In this document: positions 58,634-64,000 of the stretch, piece after piece
Numbering within the stretch: position 1 is the first letter of the stretch
Layout: every line of letters starts with the position of its first letter
Source: Vibrio japonicus
Lineage (GTDB): Bacteria; Pseudomonadota; Gammaproteobacteria; Enterobacterales; Vibrionaceae
Assembly (NCBI RefSeq): GCF_024582835.1
Contig: NZ_CP102096.1
Location: 248,001-312,000 of the forward strand
Reading direction: 5' to 3'
DNA: 64,000 nt
Notes under the pieces: model-generated
What the model was told of the DNA's origin: nothing
Database searches by the model: none
What the model saw: the letters and a program-made list of their open reading frames with translations, nothing else
Made by a program: the position numbers and the translations under genes

Positions 58634-60286
58634 ATGTTGAAAAATATCAATCCAACGCAAACACAAGCTTGGAAAGCGCTAACGGCGCATTTCGAAACTG
58701 CACAAGATATGGATCTGAAAGAGCTATTTGCACAAGATGCAGCGCGTTTTGACAAGTACTCTGCACGCTTTGGCTCAGACATTCTCGTCGACTACTCGAA
58801 GAACTTAATCAACGAGGAAACTCTGAAGCACCTTTTCTCGCTCGCTAACGAAACTGAGTTAAAATCAGCCATCGAAGCAATGTTCAGTGGTGAAGCGATT
58901 AACCAAACTGAAGGCCGTGCAGTTCTTCATACTGCGTTGCGTAATCGTTCAAACAAACCAGTGATGGTTGACGGCGAAGACGTAATGCCAGCGGTTAATG
59001 CTGTTCTGGAAGAAATGAAATCGTTCACTGACCGTGTTATTGACGGCGAGTGGAAAGGTTACACGGGCAAAGCAATTACCGATATCGTAAACATCGGTAT
59101 TGGTGGTTCTGACCTTGGTCCTTACATGGTGACCGAGGCGTTAGCGCCATACAAAAACCACCTAAATCTACACTTTGTTTCTAACGTAGATGGGACACAC
59201 ATCGTTGAAACGTTGAAAAACGTAAACCCAGAAACAACGCTATTCCTTATTGCTTCTAAGACATTCACGACACAAGAAACCATGACAAACGCACACACTG
59301 CGCGTGATTGGTTCCTAGCGGAAGCGGGTGATGAAGCGCACGTAGCGAAGCACTTTGCTGCGCTTTCAACCAACGCGACAGCAGTTTCTGAATTTGGTAT
59401 CGACACTGACAACATGTTTGAGTTCTGGGACTGGGTAGGCGGTCGTTACTCTCTATGGTCTGCGATTGGCCTGTCTATTGCACTTGGTGTTGGTTTCGAC
59501 AACTTTGTTGCGTTGCTTGATGGTGCGCACGAGATGGATACGCACTTCGCATCCGCTGATCTAGAAAGCAACATTCCTGTGATTCTTGCGCTGATTGGCC
59601 TGTGGTACAACAACTTCCACGGCGCAGAATCAGAGGCTATCCTGCCTTACGACCAGTACATGCACCGTTTTGCTGCGTACTTCCAGCAAGGTAACATGGA
59701 ATCAAACGGTAAATACGTTGACCGTGACGGCAACGCAGTGACTTACCAGACGGGCCCAATTATTTGGGGCGAGCCGGGTACTAATGGTCAGCACGCGTTT
59801 TATCAGTTGATCCACCAAGGCACTAAGTTGATCCCATGTGACTTTATTGCGCCGGCAATCAGCCATAATCCATCAGGTGATCATCACCAGAAGCTAATGT
59901 CGAACTTCTTTGCACAAACTGAAGCGCTTGCCTTTGGTAAGGGTGAAGAGACGGTGAAAGACGAGCTCGTACAAGCAGGTAAGAGTGCTGAAGAAGTTGC
60001 GGCGATTGCACCATTTAAAGTATTTGAAGGTAACCGCCCAACCAACTCTATCTTGGTGAAGCAGATTACACCGCGTACATTAGGTAACTTGATTGCCATG
60101 TACGAGCACAAGATTTTTGCTCAAGGCGTCATCTGGAATATCTTTAGCTTCGATCAATGGGGCGTAGAATTAGGTAAGCAACTGGCTAACCAAATCTTAC
60201 CAGAACTTGCTGATGCGTCAGAAATCAGCTCCCATGATAGTTCTACAAACGGTCTGATTAACGCATTCAAAGCTTACAAAGCGTAA
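58634..60286 (+). CDS. pgi: Glucose-6-phosphate isomerase
   Basis: Pgi interconverts glucose-6-phosphate and fructose-6-phosphate. The 550-residue protein (E. coli 549) has both family signatures: [20 protein letters not shown] near residues 150-170, and [16 protein letters not shown] near 512-527. The active-site block [20 protein letters not shown] is intact. GGGATAAAGACC precedes the ATG. It is monocistronic, with a terminator 20 bases after the stop. Confidence 0.98.
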   Translation: MLKNINPTQTQAWKALTAHFETAQDMDLKELFAQDAARFDKYSARFGSDILVDYSKNLINEETLKHLFSLANETELKSAIEAMFSGEAINQTEGRAVLHTALRNRSNKPVMVDGEDVMPAVNAVLEEMKSFTDRVIDGEWKGYTGKAITDIVNIGIGGSDLGPYMVTEALAPYKNHLNLHFVSNVDGTHIVETLKNVNPETTLFLIASKTFTTQETMTNAHTARDWFLAEAGDEAHVAKHFAALSTNATAVSEFGIDTDNMFEFWDWVGGRYSLWSAIGLSIALGVGFDNFVALLDGAHEMDTHFASADLESNIPVILALIGLWYNNFHGAESEAILPYDQYMHRFAAYFQQGNMESNGKYVDRDGNAVTYQTGPIIWGEPGTNGQHAFYQLIHQGTKLIPCDFIAPAISHNPSGDHHQKLMSNFFAQTEALAFGKGEETVKDELVQAGKSAEEVAAIAPFKVFEGNRPTNSILVKQITPRTLGNLIAMYEHKIFAQGVIWNIFSFDQWGVELGKQLANQILPELADASEISSHDSSTNGLINAFKAYKA

Positions 60287-60305
60287 TCATCGTATACTTT
60301 AATAG

Positions 60306-60333
60306 AACGCCAGCGATTTGCTGGCGTTTTTTT
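60306..60333 (+). terminator. Terminator after pgi
   Basis: AACGCCAGC-5 base loop-GCTGGCGTT followed by five or more T. Confidence 0.93.
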
Positions 60334-60345
60334 GTTTGTAAGACT

Positions 60346-61242
60346 TCAAACCGTGTGATGCACACTGCTTTCAGCGTCGGTCTGAGCCGTAAACTTTTGC
60401 CCAAGCAATGCAACCAACTGATCGTAGTATTGCGTGTTGGGTTTATTGCCTAGCAGTTTACAAAGTTCATTCCCTGTCGGGCTAAAGCGATAGTAGCGTA
60501 ATCTTATGCCTTTACTATGTGCCTGTAGGGACAGCTGCTTGCCTTGATAAACGAGTGGAAGCGGAGAGTCGAGTTCGATCTCTCCCGATTCTAATTCTGT
60601 ACTGTGCATTAGGCCAAGTTCAAACATGACCAATAGGCTAGAGTAGGGCAGTTGAAAGTTAGCAACGTTAATATTGCTCGTTACGTTACGCTTTCCAAAC
60701 GTGAATATTCCACTTTGTGAACGATAGCCAATCAATACCTTGCGGCTGTTGTCCCCACCAAAGCTACACGCGAGAGATGACGCTCGCTGTAGGATCTGAG
60801 CTTCCTTTGGCGTCATGTCCCGTAAAACACTCAGAGCTTTCATGGAGGTCGCCCCAGGATTAGTGACCTCTCTTTTGAGAACCTGAGCCCATAAGCGTTG
60901 CATCGAAGGGTTGTGCACCTCTTGCGCCATATCGAAAAAGCGGTAAAGCCAGTCAGGATCGGGTTCTCCGGCGGTTTCGTCTTTGCAGGATTGATGAGTC
61001 AGTTTAAGGATGTTCTCTAAATTTTTTTGTCGTTGCTCTCTACGCTTTTTTTCTCGAGATAGCATTCTCTCAAAAGGTGAGCTTTGCGGGGATTGTGTTC
61101 TGAGTAAAGCATCTAAACCATGGTTTTCTGCAATGTTCAGTATGCGGCTGGCACTGTCTTTAATGTAGTGCGCTTTTTTGTCTTGCCTGCTTTGTGACGT
61201 TGGTTCATGGTCAATGACGACGGGCTTATTGCTCTCAGACAT
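60346..61242 (-). CDS. TIGR03899-like protein of unknown function
   Basis: A 298-residue soluble protein without signal peptide or membrane segments. A charged helical region (about 55-90, LSREKKRREQRQKNLENILK) is followed by a segment resembling DUF2806/TIGR03899: PDWLYRFFDMAQEVHNPSMQ, RLWAQVLKREVTNPG and SVLRDMTPKEAQIL near 100-155. The C-terminal half is mixed and ends in a short beta-rich part. I recognise the family, mainly known from Vibrionaceae and relatives, but no function. AAGGAAACAGG precedes the ATG. It converges on pgi. Confidence 0.7.
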   Translation of the reverse strand: MSESNKPVVIDHEPTSQSRQDKKAHYIKDSASRILNIAENHGLDALLRTQSPQSSPFERMLSREKKRREQRQKNLENILKLTHQSCKDETAGEPDPDWLYRFFDMAQEVHNPSMQRLWAQVLKREVTNPGATSMKALSVLRDMTPKEAQILQRASSLACSFGGDNSRKVLIGYRSQSGIFTFGKRNVTSNINVANFQLPYSSLLVMFELGLMHSTELESGEIELDSPLPLVYQGKQLSLQAHSKGIRLRYYRFSPTGNELCKLLGNKPNTQYYDQLVALLGQKFTAQTDAESSVHHTV

Positions 61243-61395
61243 CCTGTTTCCTTAGCCATCATAAATGAATAGCTACTGTACTCTTTATAAGCACAAGTCG
61301 CCATATAAAGAGTGTGAGGCCGATGTCAAAAAAATAGCGCTACCACAAATGATAACAAGTTGTTAAAATTGTTGGTGTGAAATTTGAGAGGGCTT

Positions 61396-61500
61396 ATGAA
61401 ATATTTCGGTGAGAATAAATTGAAAAAGCACCTATCAATCGCCTTGCTAATACTGATATACCTAGGAGTGCTAGGTTATTTGTCCAGATATCTAGCTTAA
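61396..61500 (+). CDS. Predicted 34-residue membrane peptide
   Basis: An ATG at 61396 with GAGAGGGCTT upstream opens a 34-codon frame ending TAA at 61500. The peptide has a basic start (MKYFGENKLKKH) and then one hydrophobic segment of about 17 residues (LSIALLILIYLGVLGYL), closing SRYLA. This is the typical layout of a single-pass small membrane protein. It lies alone between two minus-strand genes. No homologue comes to mind; support is the ribosome site, the clean topology and the otherwise empty 296-base gap. Confidence 0.5.
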   Translation: MKYFGENKLKKHLSIALLILIYLGVLGYLSRYLA

Positions 61501-61538
61501 TTTAGGTGATCGATAGGTTGCACTTTTGTTAACTTTAA

Positions 61539-62042
61539 TTAGTAGTCATCATATTCAGCGATGGCACTTCCTTCGATCACATATCCTGTTTCAGCCAAGT
61601 CATGTGAAATAGTTTCCGTTTTTAGAGTACCCACCACATAAATGACGTCCCAAAGCTGCTGAACAGGTGCGCCTTTGGGAAACTTCACGTAGATAATTTG
61701 ATTAGGTGGTGGTGGCGGTACATGGATACATGCTCCAAAATATGGCACGAGCAAAAACTCCGTGACAATATTCTCATTGCCTTCTAGGGGAATGACAAAG
61801 CCAGGAATTTTGACCGTACTGCCATTCAGTTCCTTCCGTACACTGCCAAGTTTAGATTGTACCATCACATCACCTGAGTGATTGATCGCTGGCATCCCTT
61901 GTTGATCAAACTGATTTCTCTCAGCCTCTGGAATTAAATCTATCCAATCGAGTGTGAGAACGTCTTCTTGGTTTGCGTAACTCGGCAAACTAAAGCTCAT
62001 CATTGCAATTAAAAACAGAAGTATGTGTTTTATCTTCATCAT
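61539..62042 (-). CDS. DUF3299 periplasmic protein, ZrgD-like
   Basis: A 167-residue exported protein with signal peptide MMKIKHILLFLIAMMSFSLP followed by SYA. The DUF3299 core is clear in STVKIPGFVIPLEGNENIVT, FLLVPYFGACIHVPPPPPNQ and GTLKTETISHDLAETGYVIE. The Cys and His before the proline run could bind metal. Its ATG directly follows the permease stop, so the two are coupled. From memory, the V. cholerae ZrgABCDE zinc-uptake locus has a similar ABC plus DUF3299 set; the zinc role here is an inference. Confidence 0.75.
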   Translation of the reverse strand: MMKIKHILLFLIAMMSFSLPSYANQEDVLTLDWIDLIPEAERNQFDQQGMPAINHSGDVMVQSKLGSVRKELNGSTVKIPGFVIPLEGNENIVTEFLLVPYFGACIHVPPPPPNQIIYVKFPKGAPVQQLWDVIYVVGTLKTETISHDLAETGYVIEGSAIAEYDDY

Positions 62043-63302
62043 TTATACCCGAATTGTCATACCGTCGCTTAGGGATTGTTTGTAGGCTCTAAAAGCTGGA
62101 ATAAACCCAATTACTGTACCTGCAAGCTGAACTAAACCAAGCAGAGAAAGTTCGTAATTGGATAACGTTATTGTGGACAGGTTAATACCATAATTTTGCT
62201 GAATTATAGGTGAAGCCAGTGCAAGGATTAAATAAAGTGCGAGCGTACCGACAACAATGCCAATGAAGGTCAAACTGCTCGCTTCCAAAATTAACAGTGA
62301 GAATACGTGTTTTGGTCTGGCTCCCATTGCTCGCAGAATTGCCATTTCACGGCGTCGTTCCTGCAAACTGGTGAGTAGGCTAGACAACATGCCAAGCAGT
62401 CCTGCAATGACGACAAACACGGAGACTGCCATCAACGCTTGTTCGGCCACAGACATCATACCCCAAAGCTCATGCAACGCGACGCCAGGTAAAATCGCGC
62501 TTAGTGGCTCTTTGTTATAGGTATTAATTTGTCGTTGTAACGCGAAGGTTTGGATTTTAGATTTTAGCCCTAGCATCATCGCAGTGATTTGTTTGGGTTC
62601 GAAGTCCATCGCCTTAAGCTGGTAGGCTTCGGGATTATTGCCAAGATTGGCACCAGATTCCCAGCCGACATGAATCGCTTCAATGGCTTCTAAAGAAACG
62701 TGTACTGTTTTGTCGACGGGTGTTCCTGTCGGAGCCAATATGCCCACCACCTTGAAAGGTAAGTTGTCGTGGCGGCTGAATCCTACGTCACTGATACCGT
62801 GAGCGATGATGATTTCACTGCCAATCTCATAGCCTAACTGCTTAGCAACATCAGCCCCGAGAACGGTTTCAAACAATCTATTAAATTCTTTGCCTTGTGA
62901 AAAAGCGAGATTCTGCTTTTGACCATATCGGTAATGTTCAAAGTAGCTATGGTTGGTTCCCATGACTCTAAAGCCTTTGTGGGAGTCCCCTAAAGAAATT
63001 GGAATAGCCCATTTTACCGCGCGATGCTGGCTAAATTCCTGATAGCTTTTCCAGTCTATGTTGTTGGTGGCGTTACCGATTCTAAATACGGAGTAGAGCA
63101 GTAAATTGACTTGTCCGGAACGACCCCCAACGATCAAATCTGTGCCGGAGATGGTGTTTGCGAAGCTGCTTTTCGCTTGGGTTCGTATACGCTCGACGCC
63201 AAGTAACAAGATCACAGAAATTGCCACGGTAAGGATCGATAAAATGGCGGTCACTTTACGGTTGCGTGCGCTTTTCCAAGCTAGGGATAACGTTGGCGTC
63301 AT
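62043..63302 (-). CDS. FtsX/MacB-type ABC transporter permease, ZrgC-like
   Basis: A 419-residue permease with four membrane segments in the MacB/FtsX layout: one near 17-37 (VTAILSILTVAISVILLLGV), then a large extracytoplasmic domain (about 40-280), then three near 290-315, 335-360 and 385-405. The cytoplasmic loop LQERRREMAILRAMGARPKH is the usual coupling site to the ATPase. The start overlaps the ATPase stop by 4 bases. Such permeases act in mechanotransmission or export of periplasmic clients rather than classical import. Substrate is unknown. Confidence 0.82.
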   Translation of the reverse strand: MTPTLSLAWKSARNRKVTAILSILTVAISVILLLGVERIRTQAKSSFANTISGTDLIVGGRSGQVNLLLYSVFRIGNATNNIDWKSYQEFSQHRAVKWAIPISLGDSHKGFRVMGTNHSYFEHYRYGQKQNLAFSQGKEFNRLFETVLGADVAKQLGYEIGSEIIIAHGISDVGFSRHDNLPFKVVGILAPTGTPVDKTVHVSLEAIEAIHVGWESGANLGNNPEAYQLKAMDFEPKQITAMMLGLKSKIQTFALQRQINTYNKEPLSAILPGVALHELWGMMSVAEQALMAVSVFVVIAGLLGMLSSLLTSLQERRREMAILRAMGARPKHVFSLLILEASSLTFIGIVVGTLALYLILALASPIIQQNYGINLSTITLSNYELSLLGLVQLAGTVIGFIPAFRAYKQSLSDGMTIRV

Positions 63303-64000
63303 TGTTTGCCTCCTGCTTGGTTGATCTCTCTCAGATCGACACTGCGATCAAACAGAGGCTCTAAGGTTGGATCGTGGCTAACAAATATCAGCGTAGAATT
63401 GGCGTGATTGACTTGATCTAGGAGTAGCTCAATAAATGCGGTCCGGTTGTCATAGTCCAGAGACGATGTGGGTTCATCAGCAATGATCAATTTTGGTTTG
63501 CCGATTAATGCACGCGCGGCCGCTACTCTCTGTTGTTGCCCGATACTGAGTTCTACGACAGGTTTGTTCATTAAAGATTCGGAGAGGTGAAGTTTATCGA
63601 GCAACGTTTTTGCTTGGTCTCGTAAGTCGCCTGAAACCTGTGAGCGTCGTTTCTTGGAAAATTGGCACGGAAGAATCACATTCTCAATGACGCTGAGATA
63701 AGGCAATAGGTTAAATTGCTGAAATATATAGCCAATATGGTCAGCTCGAAACTTATCTCTGTTGCTGCCAGATAAGTCCGAAAGGCTTTGGTTTAGTACT
63801 TTTACTTTTCCTTCTGTCGCTGTGTTGATACCGGTAAGAAGGCTGAGTAACGTTGATTTTCCACAACCACTAGGCCCTTTTACAAACAGGTGTTCACCCT
63901 GTTGGAATTGTAGATGAGGGATAGCAAGTGTCGGAGAGTCATTACCGGGCCAGGTAAACGCGACCTGGCTTAATTCGATAACAGGTGGTGGGTTATTGGT
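63299..64000 (-). CDS. ABC transporter ATP-binding protein, ZrgB-like (5' end outside window)
   Basis: The frame is open from the window edge at 64000 to the stop at 63299 (233 codons), so the start lies beyond the edge. Motifs in order are Walker A GPSGCGKST, Q loop FQQFNLLPYLSV, signature LSIGQQQR, Walker B LIIADEPTSSLD and H loop FVSHD. All are intact. It is of the MacB/LolD class that pairs with FtsX-type permeases. It overlaps the permease start by 4 bases. A shorter reading from the Met at 63706 would remove Walker A and is not credible. Confidence 0.9.
   Translation of the reverse strand, partial: TNNPPPVIELSQVAFTWPGNDSPTLAIPHLQFQQGEHLFVKGPSGCGKSTLLSLLTGINTATEGKVKVLNQSLSDLSGSNRDKFRADHIGYIFQQFNLLPYLSVIENVILPCQFSKKRRSQVSGDLRDQAKTLLDKLHLSESLMNKPVVELSIGQQQRVAAARALIGKPKLIIADEPTSSLDYDNRTAFIELLLDQVNHANSTLIFVSHDPTLEPLFDRSVDLREINQAGGKQ

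Overview
The window is a stretch of a Vibrio main chromosome, probably from the Harveyi clade. The genus call rests on near-E. coli-like translation and transcription genes, AT-leaning gammaproteobacterial codon use, an AmiB with LysM repeats, and a gene order that I recall matching the V. cholerae chromosome 1 segment from tufB to pgi. The species call is an inference. I see no insertion sequence, prophage, CRISPR array or rRNA operon.

Layout. 0.15-14.4 kb: the start of coaA, then tRNAs Thr-Tyr-Gly-Thr with tufB, secE-nusG, rplKA, rplJL and rpoBC. 14.6-22.1 kb: rsd, nudC, hemE, a TetR-type regulator, a DHH phosphoesterase, envC and gpmI, with a candidate small RNA between nudC and hemE. 22.3-26.8 kb: a less conserved block of three membrane proteins (DMT transporter, chemoreceptor, DASS symporter). 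27.0-29.7 kb: psd, rsgA and orn. 29.87-31.6 kb: an amplified array of ten tRNA-Gly units (six intact, four carrying the same damaged T arm) interleaved with six initiator tRNA-Met genes. A 560-base gene-free stretch follows, with consensus DnaA boxes, in the position that datA occupies in E. coli. 32.1-42.8 kb: queG, then tsaE-amiB-mutL-miaA-hfq-hflX-hflK-hflC-yjeT. 42.85-51.7 kb: slyX and a WD40 lipoprotein, fkpA, yheO-tusDCB, and the str operon rpsL-rpsG-fusA-tufA. 51.9-57.9 kb: bfd-bfr, rpsF-priB-rpsR-rplI, a DUF481 protein and dnaB-alr. 57.9-64 kb: yjbQ, pgi, a TIGR03899-like protein, an unlisted 34-residue membrane peptide, and an ABC transporter plus DUF3299 set resembling the V. cholerae Zrg zinc system.

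Most genes serve gene expression (ribosomal proteins, elongation factors, RNA polymerase, tRNAs and their modification, Hfq), envelope growth and division (envC, amiB, alr, psd) and replication or repair (dnaB, priB, mutL). The most interesting non-coding observations are the DnaA-box cluster beside the tRNA-Gly array, the spread of a damaged tRNA-Gly form within that array, the candidate small RNA upstream of hemE, and two near-copies of an element that combines a promoter with a hairpin in front of rplK and rplJ.
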